Source: JAMHWF01 sp035911095
GTDB taxonomy: Bacteria > Pseudomonadota > Gammaproteobacteria > Burkholderiales > Burkholderiaceae_C
Direction of reading: 5' to 3'
Length of the DNA stretch: 64,000 bases
Assembly (NCBI GenBank): GCA_035911095.1
Contig: JAMHWF010000077.1
Span: 248,001 to 312,000, forward strand
Shown here piece after piece: positions 1 to 10,000 of this stretch (within the stretch, counting starts at the first letter, position 1; each line of letters starts with the position of its first letter). The position numbers were made by a program, and so were the translations under genes. The notes beneath the pieces were generated by a model, which saw only the letters and a list, made by a program, of their open reading frames with translations, had not been told where the DNA came from and searched no databases.

Positions 1-38
1 GCAATGCGAAGTACGCGGAGTGGCTGACGCCGGTCTGA
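1..38 (+). CDS. 3' end of upstream gene, probably branched-chain aminotransferase (partial)
   Basis: Only the last eleven codons are in the window. They read NAKYAEWLTPV and end at TGA 36-38. The tail resembles the C terminus of betaproteobacterial branched-chain amino acid aminotransferase IlvE. In Burkholderiales ilvE commonly precedes a CHCC zinc-finger protein and waaF, which is the order seen here. The identification rests mainly on that context, because eleven residues cannot prove a family. Confidence 0.5.
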   Translation, partial: NAKYAEWLTPV

Positions 39-93
39 GCGTCGGCCACAGGTCACGGCACAACGAAGCACGAACGACAGCTGGGCGGGAGCG

Positions 94-300
94 ATGAGCG
101 AGAACAGGTCGACGGTCGAAGTGGTGGCGAAGGATCTCCAGGGGCCGGGCGTGGTGTTCTGCCCCAACCCCAAGATGGCGCTGTGGAGCAACCACCCGAA
201 GGTCTTCATCGATGTTGCGACCACCGGCGAAGGCCGCTGCCCGTACTGCGGCACGACCTACCGCCTGAAGGCCGGCGAGAAGCTCGGGCACGGGCACTGA
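94..300 (+). CDS. small zinc-finger (CHCC) protein
   Basis: This 68-residue protein has the ligand pattern of the zf-CHCC family: C23, H34, C49 and C52, the last two in CPYCGTTYRL. The family includes the small NDUFS6-like proteins of bacteria, which bind one zinc ion. Their bacterial role is unclear. The length is normal for the family. It lies between the probable ilvE end and waaF, its usual place in this order. It probably belongs to the same transcription unit, since the gap to waaF is only 28 bases. Confidence 0.88.
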   Translation: MSENRSTVEVVAKDLQGPGVVFCPNPKMALWSNHPKVFIDVATTGEGRCPYCGTTYRLKAGEKLGHGH

Positions 301-328
301 CGCGCCGGGGCACGGGCCCGCAGCTGCC

Positions 329-1345
329 TTGCCGACCCGCGCCCTGATCATCGCCCCGCAGTGGATCGGCGATGCCGTGATGAGCGAGCCGCTGCTCGCG
401 CGCCTCGCTGCGCGGGGCGAGGCACTCTGCGTCGCCGCGCTGCCCTGGGTCGCGCCGGTCTACCGCGCGGTGCCGGCGGTGGCCGAGGTGATCGAGCTGC
501 CCTTCGCCCACGGCCGGCTCGACTGGGGCGCGCGGCGCCGCATCGCGGGGGGGTGGCGCGGGCGCTTCGACGTCGCCTACGTGCTGCCGAACTCGATCAA
601 GGCGGCGCTGCTGCCCTGGCTCGCGCGCATTCCCCGGCGCATCGGCTACCAGGGCGAGGGGCGGCCGCTGCTGCTGAACCGGCGCCTGCCGAACCCGGCC
701 GGCCGGCCGCCGATGACCGACTTCTACAGCGCGCTGGCAGGCCCTGTGGAAGCCCCGGGGACGCGGCCGCGGCTGCGCGCAGACGCCGCACTGCAGGCGG
801 CGGCGCTCGCCGCACAGGGCCTCCAGGCCCGGGGCTACTGGGCGTTCGCACCCGGGGCCGAGTACGGCCCGGCGAAGTGCTGGCCGGCCTCGCACTACGC
901 GGCGCTGGCGGCCGCGCTGCACGCGCGTGACGGCGCGCCGGTGCTGCTGCTGGGCTCCGGCAAGGAGCGCGCGCTGGCCGACGAGATCGCCGCCTCTGCG
1001 CCCGGCGCCTGCCGCGTGCTGGCGGGCGCCACCTCGCTGATCGATGCCTTCGCGCTGATCGCCGGTGCGCGCGGCATGGTCAGCAACGACTCGGGGCTGA
1101 TGCATGTGGCGGCGGCCTTTGGCCTGCCGCAGGTGGCCGTCTTCGGCTCGACCAGCCCGCACCACACGCCGCCCTTGAACCCGCGCGCGCAGGTGATCTG
1201 GCTGAAGGACGAGCTCGGGCTCGACTGCATGCCCTGCTTCGAGCGCACCTGCCGCTACGGCCACTACCGCTGCCTGACCGCGGTGACGCCGGCGCGGGCC
1301 GGGGCCGCGCTGCGAGCCTCGCTCGACGCCGCGCCGTCCGGCTGA
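329..1345 (+). CDS. waaF: lipopolysaccharide heptosyltransferase II
   Basis: A 338-residue glycosyltransferase family 9 protein that adds the second heptose from ADP-heptose to the LPS inner core, on the cytoplasmic face of the inner membrane. The N terminus reads ALIIAPQWIGDAVMSEPLL, the typical WaaF opening. The C-terminal half has the donor-site motif NDSGLMHVAAAFG followed by VAVFGSTSPHHTPPL. The length agrees with E. coli WaaF (about 350). The start is a TTG at 329, as the frame has no ATG before the conserved N terminus. The conserved cysteines near the end (LDCMPCFERTCRYGH) are also typical. Confidence 0.93.
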   Translation: MPTRALIIAPQWIGDAVMSEPLLARLAARGEALCVAALPWVAPVYRAVPAVAEVIELPFAHGRLDWGARRRIAGGWRGRFDVAYVLPNSIKAALLPWLARIPRRIGYQGEGRPLLLNRRLPNPAGRPPMTDFYSALAGPVEAPGTRPRLRADAALQAAALAAQGLQARGYWAFAPGAEYGPAKCWPASHYAALAAALHARDGAPVLLLGSGKERALADEIAASAPGACRVLAGATSLIDAFALIAGARGMVSNDSGLMHVAAAFGLPQVAVFGSTSPHHTPPLNPRAQVIWLKDELGLDCMPCFERTCRYGHYRCLTAVTPARAGAALRASLDAAPSG

Positions 1346-1436
1346 CGCCCGTGGGCGGCGCGTCGGAGCCCGCCGCCATCCGGTGCGCGGCGAAGGCCGG
1401 TTCGTAGAATGCGCGCTTTGCAGCGGCGGCGTCCCC

Positions 1437-2336
1437 ATGCCTTCGAAGTCACAAGAGTTCGTGCTCACCCTGTCGTGCCGCGACGCGAAGGGCATCGTGC
1501 ATGCTGTTTCCGGCCTGCTCTACCAGGCCGGCTGCAACATCCTCGACTCGCAGCAGTTCGGCGACGTGCAGAGCGACGACGGGACGGGCCTGTTCTTCAT
1601 GCGCGTGCACTTCGAGGCGCCCGAGCATCTGGCCGACGCGGCGACGCTCGAGCGCATGCTGGCCAATGTGCGCACCCAGTTCGGCATGGACCTGCGCCTG
1701 CATGCGCTGGGCCGGCGCGCCCGCGTGCTGCTGCTGGTCAGCAAGCACGGCCACTGCCTGAACGACCTGCTGTTCCGCTGGAAGACGCAGACGCTGGGCG
1801 GCCGCCAGGGCGTCGACATCCCGGCGATCGTCTCCAACCACCCGGACTTCGCCGAGCTGGCGGCGAGTTACGGCATTCCCTTCCACCACCTGCCGCTGGC
1901 CACGGGCAGCAGCGCCGAGACCAAGCGCGCGCAGGAGCAGCGGATCGAGGCGCTGGTGAACGAGCATGGGGTCGACCTCGTCGTGCTCGCGCGCTACATG
2001 CAGATCCTGAGCCCCGAGTTCTGCAGCTTCCTGCACGGCCGCGCGATCAACATCCACCACAGCTTCCTGCCCAGCTTCAAGGGCGCCAAGCCGTACTACC
2101 AGGCGCATGAGCGCGGCGTGAAGCTGATCGGCGCCACCGCCCACTACGTGACGGCCGACCTCGACGAGGGGCCGATCATCGAGCAGGACGTCGAGCGGGT
2201 GGACCACGCCCACACGCCCGAGGACTTCACCGCCGTCGGCCGCGATGTCGAGTCGGTGGTGCTGGCGCGCGCGGTGCGCTGGCATGTCGAGCACCGGGTG
2301 CTGCTGAACGGCGCCAAGACGGTGGTCTTCGCCTGA
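1437..2336 (+). CDS. purU: formyltetrahydrofolate deformylase
   Basis: A 299-residue enzyme that hydrolyses 10-formyl-tetrahydrofolate to formate and tetrahydrofolate, balancing one-carbon pools and supplying formate for PurT. Residues about 7-90 form an ACT domain (LTLSCRDAKGIVHAVSGLL). The rest is a formyltransferase-type domain with INIHHSFLPSFKGAKPY and the acidic segment TADLDEGPIIEQD, which carry the Asn, His and Asp of the catalytic centre. ATG 1437 is chosen because it lies just before the ACT domain. The frame stays open to 1383, but that extension has no counterpart in the family. Confidence 0.95.
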   Translation: MPSKSQEFVLTLSCRDAKGIVHAVSGLLYQAGCNILDSQQFGDVQSDDGTGLFFMRVHFEAPEHLADAATLERMLANVRTQFGMDLRLHALGRRARVLLLVSKHGHCLNDLLFRWKTQTLGGRQGVDIPAIVSNHPDFAELAASYGIPFHHLPLATGSSAETKRAQEQRIEALVNEHGVDLVVLARYMQILSPEFCSFLHGRAINIHHSFLPSFKGAKPYYQAHERGVKLIGATAHYVTADLDEGPIIEQDVERVDHAHTPEDFTAVGRDVESVVLARAVRWHVEHRVLLNGAKTVVFA

Positions 2337-2340
2337 AGCC

Positions 2341-2787
2341 ATGGCCAGCCGACCGCCGCGCCCGCCGCTCGCCTCGCCCGACGAGATCGAGGCCCAGTTC
2401 TACGACGCGCTGCAGCAGGGCGACATCGAGCGTCTGATGGCCGTCTGGGCGGACGACGACGAGATCGCCTGCGTGCACCCGGGCGGGCCGCGGGTGCTCG
2501 GCCCCGGCCCGGTGCGCGCCAGCTTCGAGGCGATGTTCGCGCAGGGGGGCGGCGTGCCGGCGCGGCTCGAGGCCGTGCGCCGGCTGCAGACCGCCTCGAC
2601 CGCGGTGCACCACGTGATCGAGCAGGTCAAGGTGATGACGTCGAGCGGCCCGGCCGAGGCCTGGGTGGTCGCGACCAACGTCTACCTGAAGGCGCCTCAG
2701 GGCTGGCGCATGGTGCTGCACCATGCGAGCCCGGGGGCCGAGCGCGAGAGCCTCGAGGTCGCCGAGTCGCCGTCGACGCTGCACTGA
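2341..2787 (+). CDS. NTF2-like / SnoaL-type protein
   Basis: A 148-residue single-domain protein of the nuclear transport factor 2-like superfamily (YybH/SnoaL_3 type). The opening ASPDEIEAQFYDALQQGDIERLMAVWADDDEIACVHP is the characteristic helix pair and first strand of this fold, and GWRMVLHHASP is the usual last strand. The superfamily includes enzymes and ligand-binding proteins, and nothing here points to a substrate. It starts four bases after the purU stop, so it is probably co-transcribed with it. Confidence 0.82.
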   Translation: MASRPPRPPLASPDEIEAQFYDALQQGDIERLMAVWADDDEIACVHPGGPRVLGPGPVRASFEAMFAQGGGVPARLEAVRRLQTASTAVHHVIEQVKVMTSSGPAEAWVVATNVYLKAPQGWRMVLHHASPGAERESLEVAESPSTLH

Positions 2788-2828
2788 CCGGGCGTGAGCG
2801 AGACCCGCGTGCCGCTTCCCGCCGGCTG

Positions 2829-3878
2829 ATGCAGGCCTACGCCGCGCCGACCTGGCTCGGTGGCGCCGGCCCGGTCGGCGGCAACCTGCAGACGATCTGG
2901 CCGGCGCTGTTCTCGCGCCCCCACGAGGGCCCGTTGCCGCGTTTCCGGCGTGAACGCTGGCCGACGCCGGACGGCGACTTCGTCGACGTGGACTGGCTCG
3001 AGCCGGCCGTCGCGCCGCCCGCCGGTTCTCCGCCCGTCGGGCCCGCCATTTCGGCCGGGGCGCCCGGCGCTGCTGTGGCCGCGCCGCCGCTGCTCGTGTT
3101 GTTCCACGGCCTTGAAGGGTCGAGCCGCAGTCCCTACGCGCTTGGCTTCGCGGCCGCGGCCCGGGCGCGTGGCTGGCGTTTCGCGTTGCCGCACTTCCGC
3201 GGCTGCTCGGGCGAGCTGAACCTCGCGCCGCGGGCCTACCACAGCGGCGACCACGCCGAGGTCGGCTGGATGCTCGGCCGCTTCGCGGCGCTGCATGCCG
3301 GGCCGCGGTTCGCGGTCGGGGTCTCGCTTGGCGGCAACGCGCTGCTGCGCTGGGCCGAGGAGGCCGGTGACAGCGCGGGCGCGGCGCTGCGCGCAGTGGC
3401 GGCGGTCAGCGCACCGCTCGACCTGATGGCCAGCGGCCTGGCGATCGGCCGCGGCTTCAACCGCCTCGTCTACACGCGCATGTTCCTGCGCACGATGCGC
3501 GCGAAGGCGCTGCGCCAGCTGCAGCGTCACCCGGGCCTGGTCGACCGCGGGCGGCTGCTCGCCGCCCGCGACCTGTACGAGTTCGACGACGTCTACACCA
3601 GCCGCCTGCACGGCTTCGACGGCGTCGACGACTACTGGACCCGCGCCTCCAGCCTGCCGCAACTGCACCGCCTGCGCCTGCCCGCGCTGCTGCTCAATGC
3701 GCGCAACGACCCCTTCGTGCCCGGCGCGAGCCTGCCGGCGGCGCCGCCCGCCGGCGGCTGGGTCACGCTGTGGCAGCCCGCGCACGGCGGGCATGTCGGC
3801 TTTCCCGAAGGGGCGTTCCCCGGCCGCACGATGGCCCTGCCGCGAGCGGTGCTGGACTGGCTCGCGGCGACGCTCTGA
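2829..3878 (+). CDS. YheT-family alpha/beta hydrolase
   Basis: A 349-residue alpha/beta-hydrolase of the YheT (EMB8) family. The N terminus has the family signature APTWLGGAGPVGGNLQTIWPALF. The nucleophile elbow is GVSLGGN. The acid is in LLNARNDPFVP and the histidine in PAHGGHVGF. A proline- and alanine-rich insert at about residues 59-85 is unusual and looks like a loop expansion. Physiological substrates of YheT proteins are not established; esterase activity is inferred from the fold. The gene follows the NTF2-like gene closely on the same strand. Confidence 0.88.
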   Translation: MQAYAAPTWLGGAGPVGGNLQTIWPALFSRPHEGPLPRFRRERWPTPDGDFVDVDWLEPAVAPPAGSPPVGPAISAGAPGAAVAAPPLLVLFHGLEGSSRSPYALGFAAAARARGWRFALPHFRGCSGELNLAPRAYHSGDHAEVGWMLGRFAALHAGPRFAVGVSLGGNALLRWAEEAGDSAGAALRAVAAVSAPLDLMASGLAIGRGFNRLVYTRMFLRTMRAKALRQLQRHPGLVDRGRLLAARDLYEFDDVYTSRLHGFDGVDDYWTRASSLPQLHRLRLPALLLNARNDPFVPGASLPAAPPAGGWVTLWQPAHGGHVGFPEGAFPGRTMALPRAVLDWLAATL

Positions 3879-3919
3879 CCGATGATGGGCAGCGGAGCCT
3901 CACGCTCCCGCTCAAGCAC

Positions 3920-4459
3920 ATGGACGACATCGTCAAGGCAGCGCTCAAGAAGTGGCCCAACGTGCCGGCCAGCTACGGCTGGCTCGGGCTCGACGCGCGC
4001 GGCGACTGGTATCTGCGCGACGAGGCCGCGCAGGCGGCCGGGCCCTTCCCGCAGGTCAAGGGCAGCCGCATCGAGCACGACAAGCTGCGCGAGTTCATCG
4101 AGCGCAACTACGAGGCCGACGAGCGGGGCGGCTGGTACTTCCAGAACGGCCCGCAGCGGGTCTACGTCGAACTCGAGGCGGCGCCGTGGATCTGGCGCCT
4201 GCTGCCCGCCGCGGGCGGGGGGGATGACGGCATCGCGATCGTCTCGCACACCGGGCGCGCGGCCGCCTACCGCGGGGCCTGCCTCGACGAGCACGACCGG
4301 CTCTTCCTCGAGACCGACCTCGGCCTGGGCCTGGTGCACTCGCTCGACATGGGGCTGGCCAGCGAGCCGGTCGAGGCCGGCGACTGGGCGCTCGACAGCG
4401 TGCTGTTCGAGTCGCTGCCCGAGCGCCACGGCTACCGGCTGCACCCGCGCGCGCCTTGA
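3920..4459 (+). CDS. conserved betaproteobacterial protein of unknown function
   Basis: A 179-residue soluble protein starting MDDIVKAALKKWPNVPASYGWLG. I recognise this as a conserved family found in Burkholderiales next to YheT-type hydrolases and annotated only by a DUF number (DUF2944 or DUF2946; I am not certain which). It has no signal peptide or membrane segment. The conserved N-terminal segment is followed by LDARGDWYLRD and GGWYFQNGPQRVYVELE, which suggests a beta-rich fold. Start ATG 3920 is the first in frame giving the conserved MDDIVK opening; the longer open frame upstream overlaps the hydrolase and is rejected. Confidence 0.8.
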   Translation: MDDIVKAALKKWPNVPASYGWLGLDARGDWYLRDEAAQAAGPFPQVKGSRIEHDKLREFIERNYEADERGGWYFQNGPQRVYVELEAAPWIWRLLPAAGGGDDGIAIVSHTGRAAAYRGACLDEHDRLFLETDLGLGLVHSLDMGLASEPVEAGDWALDSVLFESLPERHGYRLHPRAP

Positions 4460-4534
4460 GCGCGCTTCAGTCGGGTCGGGCGCGCCCCAGGCCGGGCCGC
4501 GCGCCTTGGGCGCTCGGTGCAGGCCCGCGCGCGG

Positions 4535-5413
4535 CTATTGCACCGCTTCGAGCATGTAGTCGACGGCCTGCTTGATCTCGGCGTCGCTGGCGCTGGAGCC
4601 GCCGCGCGGCGGCATCGCGCCCTTGCCGTGGATCGCATGGTCGACCAGCGTGGCCTCGCCCTGTGCGAGGCGAGGCGCCCAGGCCGCCTTGTCGCCATGC
4701 TTCGGCGCCCCGGCCAGGCCGGACTCGTGGCACATCGCGCAGGCCTGCGTGTAGAGGGCCGGGACGGCGCCTCCTGCGGCCGCCGGGGCGGCGGCCGCAG
4801 CGGGTGCCGGAGCCGCCGCGGGCAGCGCGGCGATTGCCGCGGCGGCGGCCGCCTCGTCGGCGCCGGCCGTGGCTGGGGCCGCTGCGGTGTCGGCCGCGGC
4901 GGCAGGTGCCGCCGGTTCGGCCAGCGCGCCCCCGGACTTGTTGGCCAGGTAGACGACTGCGCGGCCGATCTCGAAATCGGAGAAGTCGCCGCCGCCCTGG
5001 GCGCCCATCGCGCCCTTGCCCTTCAGCGCCGAGTTCAGCAGCGCCGCGTAGCCGGTGGCGACGCGCGCCCCCCAGGCAGTGCTGTCGCCGATCTTGGGTG
5101 CGCCGGCGGTGCCCGCGGCGTGGCAGGCCGCGCACTGCGCGGTGTAGACGGCCTCGCCGCTCGCGAGGCTGGCCGGGTCGGAGGCGTCCTTGATCTCGAC
5201 ATGGCCGACGGGCGCGAGGCGCGCCGCGACCGCCTTCTCGTCGAGCAACTCGGTGCCGGCGCCCGGGCTGGCGGCCGAGCCGATGTAGCTGACCAGCAGG
5301 ACGATGACGCCGATCGGCACGATGAAGGACAGCAGCACCGCGACGATCAGCTGCTTCGGCGTCTTGATCGGCCCCTCATGACGTTCCATCGGGGGATGCT
5401 TGTCGTCGCTCAT
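4535..5413 (-). CDS. membrane-anchored diheme cytochrome c (c5 type)
   Basis: A 292-residue periplasmic electron carrier held by one N-terminal membrane helix (about residues 21-44). It has two class I cytochrome c domains, with heme sites CAACH at 94-98 and CAMCH at 225-229. Each domain has a downstream GKGAM segment that can supply the axial methionine. An alanine- and proline-rich linker of about 55 residues joins the domains. The start MSDDKHPP at 5413 is supported by AGAGGA just upstream. The frame is open further upstream without a family match. It probably feeds a terminal oxidase. Confidence 0.9.
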   Translation of the reverse strand: MSDDKHPPMERHEGPIKTPKQLIVAVLLSFIVPIGVIVLLVSYIGSAASPGAGTELLDEKAVAARLAPVGHVEIKDASDPASLASGEAVYTAQCAACHAAGTAGAPKIGDSTAWGARVATGYAALLNSALKGKGAMGAQGGGDFSDFEIGRAVVYLANKSGGALAEPAAPAAAADTAAAPATAGADEAAAAAAIAALPAAAPAPAAAAAPAAAGGAVPALYTQACAMCHESGLAGAPKHGDKAAWAPRLAQGEATLVDHAIHGKGAMPPRGGSSASDAEIKQAVDYMLEAVQ

Positions 5414-5506
5414 GGAGTCCTCTGGCGGTCGGCGGGGAAGCTGGGGCGGCGTACGTAGTAGCCACGCGCCGGACACCATGCGGCCGTGTCCCGGCAAGGA
5501 CCTGAA

Positions 5507-5512
5507 ATTATA
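5507..5512 (-). promoter_or_regulatory. probable -10 element for the cytochrome c gene
   Basis: On the minus strand this hexamer is a perfect TATAAT inside GATATAATTTCAGG, about 94 bases upstream of the cytochrome start. It stands out as an AT-rich patch in GC-rich DNA. No convincing -35 box is seen, so promoter strength is unclear. Confidence 0.55.
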
Positions 5513-5559
5513 TCGGCCGACCCCTTCCGGCCCTTCGGGCAACCGGCCCCGGCGCCGCC

Positions 5560-7050
5560 TCAGCGCGTCGGGGTCGAGGCGGGCGCCGGGTTGGCCGCCG
5601 CTGTCCCGGCTGGCGGCTCCTGCCAGCCGCCGCCCAGCGCCTGGTAGAGCGCGACCTGGTTCTGCAGCCGCACCAGCCGTGCCTGCACGCCGGCCTGCTG
5701 GGCCGCGAACAGCGAGCGCTGCGCGTCGAGCAGGTCGAGGTAGCTCGACACGCCATTGCGGTAGCGCAGGTCGGCGAGACGGAAGCGGGCCGACTCGGCG
5801 TCGATCTGCGCCTGCTGGGCGCGCGTCTGGTCGAGCAGGGTCTCGCGGCCGGCGAGCGCGTCCGCCACCTCGCGGAAGGCGGTCTGCACCGCCTTCTCGT
5901 AGTCGGCGACCGCGATGCGCTGGTCGGTGCGCGCCACGTCCAGGTTCGCGCGGTTGCGCCCGCCGTCGAAGATCGGCAGCACGATCTGCGGCGAGAAGGT
6001 CCAGGCCCCGCCGCCGTCGCTGAACAGGTCCGACAGGTGCGTGCTGGCGAAGCCCAGGCCGGCGGTGAGCGTGATGCGCGGGAAGAAGGCGGCGCGGGCC
6101 GCGCCGATGCTGGCGTTGGCGGCGACCAGCTGCTGTTCGGCGGCGCGGATGTCGGGCCGGCGCTCGAGCAGGTCCGAGGGCAGGCCGGCCGGCAGGTCGG
6201 TCGCCAGCAGGGTGTCATCGAGCGGCGGCGCGGCGGGCAGGTCGGCCGGCAGCGGCTGGCCGAGCAGCAGCACGAGCGCGTTCTCATCGAGTGCGCGCTG
6301 GCGCTGCAGCTGCGCCAGCGTGACGCGGGCCGATTCGACCAGCGACTGTGCCTGGCGCAGGTCGAGCTCGGAGGCAGCGCCGTTGTCGAGCATCACCTGG
6401 ATGAGTCGCAGCGAGTCGTCGCGCGTGCCGAGTGTCTGGCGCGTGAGCGCCAGCAGCTCGTCGTCGGCGCGCAGCGCCAGCTCGAGCTGCACGACCGAGG
6501 CGATCAGGCTCATCTGCGCGCTCTTGCGCCCTTCCTCGGTGGCCAGGTAGCGGGCGAACGCGGCCTCGCTCAGGTTGCGCACGCGGCCGAACAGGTCGAG
6601 TTCGTAACCGCTGACCGAGAGGCCGGCGTTGTAGAAGCTGGTCGTGCCGCCGGCGCCGTTCGGCTGCCGGGTCGCCGTGGCGGCGGCATTGAGCGTCGGC
6701 CAGCGGTCGGCGCGCTGCACGCCGTACTGCGCCCGGGTGCGCTCGATGTTCAGCACCGCGACGCGCAGGTCGCGGTTCTGCTCGAGCGCAATGCCGACCA
6801 GGCGCTGCGTGCGCGCGTCGGTGAAGAAGTCGGCCCAGGCGATGTCGGCTGCGGCGGAGCGCGCCGCGGCGTCCCCCGTCGCCGCCTGGGCGCCAGGGTA
6901 GGAGGGCGCGACCGGCAGCGGCGGGCGCTCGAGCGTCGGCGCGAGCGAGCCACAGCCCGCCAGCAGCGCGACGAGCAGCGGCGCGGCCACCAGGCGCGCC
7001 GCGCGGGCGGCGGCCAGGGCGGGTTGCGGGGTCATCGGGAGGCGCTTCAT
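5560..7050 (-). CDS. RND efflux outer-membrane lipoprotein, NodT/OprM family
   Basis: A 496-residue TolC-type outer-membrane channel. It begins with a lipoprotein signal peptide whose lipobox is LLAGC, with the lipidated cysteine at residue 33. Two repeated outer-membrane-factor domains follow, visible in SYELDLFGRVRNLSEAAFA-like and RPDIRAAEQQLVAANASIGAARAAFFPRITL segments. It is the exit duct of the pump encoded just upstream; the gap to the permease is 29 bases. Start 7050 is chosen because AGGAC lies upstream and the signal peptide then has normal length. A nearby ATG at 7065 is possible. Confidence 0.93.
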   Translation of the reverse strand: MKRLPMTPQPALAAARAARLVAAPLLVALLAGCGSLAPTLERPPLPVAPSYPGAQAATGDAAARSAAADIAWADFFTDARTQRLVGIALEQNRDLRVAVLNIERTRAQYGVQRADRWPTLNAAATATRQPNGAGGTTSFYNAGLSVSGYELDLFGRVRNLSEAAFARYLATEEGRKSAQMSLIASVVQLELALRADDELLALTRQTLGTRDDSLRLIQVMLDNGAASELDLRQAQSLVESARVTLAQLQRQRALDENALVLLLGQPLPADLPAAPPLDDTLLATDLPAGLPSDLLERRPDIRAAEQQLVAANASIGAARAAFFPRITLTAGLGFASTHLSDLFSDGGGAWTFSPQIVLPIFDGGRNRANLDVARTDQRIAVADYEKAVQTAFREVADALAGRETLLDQTRAQQAQIDAESARFRLADLRYRNGVSSYLDLLDAQRSLFAAQQAGVQARLVRLQNQVALYQALGGGWQEPPAGTAAANPAPASTPTR

Positions 7051-7079
7051 CTCGGGTCCTGCCATCGTCCTCGGGGGCC

Positions 7080-10000
7080 TCATGGGTGCGCTCCGCCGGC
7101 GGTGCCGGGCGGGGTCGCCGGTGGGGTGTCGAGCTCGTGCGCGTACATCCGGCGCTGGCGCTCGCTGCCCTTCCAGATGCGGCGCACGACGACGAAGAAC
7201 ACCGGCACGAAGAACACCGCGAGCACGACGGCGGTCGTCATGCCACCCATCACTGCGGTGCCGATCGCACGCTGGCTCGCCGAGCTGGCGCCGCTGGCGA
7301 TGAACAGCGGCAGCACGCCGAGCATGAACGCGAGCGAGGTCATCACGATCGGCCGGAAGCGCAGGTGGGCCGCCTCGAGGGCCGACTCGAACACCGACTT
7401 GCCCTGCGCCTGCAGGTCCTTCGCGAACTCGATGATCAGGATCGCGTTCTTCGCCGACAGGCCGATGATCGTGATCAGCCCGACCTGGAAGTACACGTCG
7501 TTCGCGTAGCCGCGGAACAGGGTCCCCAGCACGACGCCGAGCACGCCGAGCGGCACGACGAGGATCACCGAGAACGGGATCGACCAGCTCTCGTACAGCG
7601 CCGCCAGGCAGAGGAACACCGAGAGGATCGCGAAGCCGTAGAGCACGAAGGCCTGGGCGCCGGCGAGCTTCTCCTCGCGCGACTGGCCGGCCCATTCGTA
7701 GCCGAAGCCTTCGGGCAGCTGGGCGGCCAGGCGCTCCATCTCGGCCATCGCCGCGCCCGAGCTGTAGCCGGGTGCGGCCTCGCCGTTGAGGCGGACCGCC
7801 GGGTAGCCGTTGTAGCGCACCGTCTGCATCGCGCCGGTGACCCATTTGGTCGTCGCGAAGGCCGACAGCGGCACCGGCTGGCCCGCTGCGTTGACCGCGT
7901 TCAGGCGCAGCAGGTCGTCCGGCTGCATGCGCGCCGGCGCGTCGGCCTGCACCACCACGCGCTGCAGGCGCCCCTGGTTCGGGAAGTCGTTGACGTAGCT
8001 CGAGCCGAGCGAGGTCGAGATCGCCGAGTTGATCGCCGAGAAGCTCACGCCGAGCGCGTTCGCGCGGTCGCGATCGACCTCGATCTCGAGCTGCGGCGCG
8101 TCCTCCAGGCCGTCCGGGCGCACCTGGGTCAGCACCGGGCTCCTGGCCGCCATGCCGAGCAACTGGTTGCGTGCGGCGATCAGCGCCTCGTGGCCCTGCC
8201 CGGCGCGGTCCTGCAGGCGGAAGATGAAGCCCGAGGCCGTGCCCAGCTCGGGGATCGGCGGCGGGCTCAGCGGGTAGATGAAGGCGTCGCGGATGCCCAT
8301 CAGCGCGCCGAACGCGCGCCTGGCGAGCGCCTGGGCCGAGTGTTCGGCGCCGGGGCGGTCCGACCAGTCCTTCAGCGTCACGAAGGCCAGGGCCGCGTTC
8401 TGCCCCTGGCCCGAGAAGCTGAAGCCGAGCACGCCGACGATGCTCTGCACCTCGGGCTGCTTGAGGAAGAACTCCTCCACGCCGCGCATCGCCTCGCTGG
8501 TGCGCGCCTGTGTGGCGCCCGGCGGCAGCTGCACGTTGACGATCAGGTTGCCCTGGTCTTCCTGCGGCAGGAACGAGGTCGGCAGCCGCAGGTAGAGCAC
8601 GCCCACCACCGCGATCAGCGCGACGTAGATCAGCATCACCCGGCCGCCGCGGTGGATCAGCTTCGAGACCCAGCCCTCGTAGCCTTTCGCGGTGCGTTTG
8701 AAGGAGCGGTTGAACCAGCCGAAGAAGCCGCGCTTCTCGAGGTGGTGGCCGGCCTCGACCGGCTTGAGCAGGGTCGCGCAGAGCGCGGGCGTCAGCGACA
8801 GCGCCATGAAGGCCGACAGGCCGATCGAGGCCACCATCACCGCCGAGAACTGGCGGTAGATGTTGCCGGTCGAGCCCGTGAAGAAGGCCAGCGGCACGAA
8901 CACCGAGATCAGCACGACGGTGACGCCGACGATCGCGCCGGAGATCTGGCCCATCGCCTTGCGCGTGGCCTCGCGCGGCGAGAGCCCCTCTTCGCTCATG
9001 ATCCGCTCGACGTTCTCGACGACGATGATCGCGTCGTCGACGACGATGCCGATCACGAGCACCAGGCCGAACATGGTCAGCACGTTGATCGAGAAGCCGA
9101 GCGCCAGCAGCGCCGCGAAGGTGCCCATCAGGGTCACCGGCACCGCGATCGTCGGGATGATCGTGTAGCGGATGTTCTGCAGGAACAGGAACATCACGAG
9201 GAAGACCAGCACCACCGCCTCGATCAGCGTCTCGGCCACCTGCGCGATCGACAGGCGCACGAAGCGCGAGCTGTCGTACGGGATCGCATAGCTCATCCCG
9301 CTCGGGAAGTAGCGCTGCAGCTCGTCCATCTTCTCGCGCACCAGGCGCGCCGATTCGAGCGCGTTGCCGCTCGGCGCGAGCTGCACGCCCATGCCGACCG
9401 AGGGTTTGCCGTTCAGGCGCGCCGAGGTGGCATAGCCCTGGGCGCCGAGCTCGATCCGGGCCACGTCCTTCAGGCGCACCGTCGAGCCGTCGGTGTTCGC
9501 GCGCAGCACGACCTCGCCGAACTGCTCGGGGCTGGTGAGCTGGCCGCGCACCGTCACCGTGGCGGCGACGCGCTGGCCGGGCACGTTCGGCAGGTCGCCG
9601 ATCGCGCCGGCCGAGACCTGCGCGTTCTGCGCCTGCAGCGCCGAGATGACCTGCGCGGTCGAGAGGTTGTAGCCGAGCAGCTTGGCCGGGTCGATCCAGA
9701 CGCGCATCGCGCGCTCGTTGCCGAACAGCTGCACCTGGCCGATGCCGCGCACGCGCTGCAGCTCGGGCTGCACGTTGCGCGCCGCGTAGTCGGCCAGCGC
9801 GATCGGGTTGTGCGCCGGGTTGCTCGAGGTGAGGATCGCGAAGAGCAGGAAGTTGCGCCGCGCCTTGTCGACCCGCACGCCCTGCTGCGTCACCACCGAG
9901 GGCAGGCGCGGCGTCGCGCGCGAGAGGCGGTTCTGCACGTCGACCTGGGCCAGGTCGTCGTTGGTGCCCGGCTCGAAGTTCAGCGTGATCGAGCCGGTGC

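Noticed and set aside
206..1495. Long antisense frame across waaF
   Set aside because: Arginine- and proline-rich shadow of waaF in GC-rich DNA with no domain.
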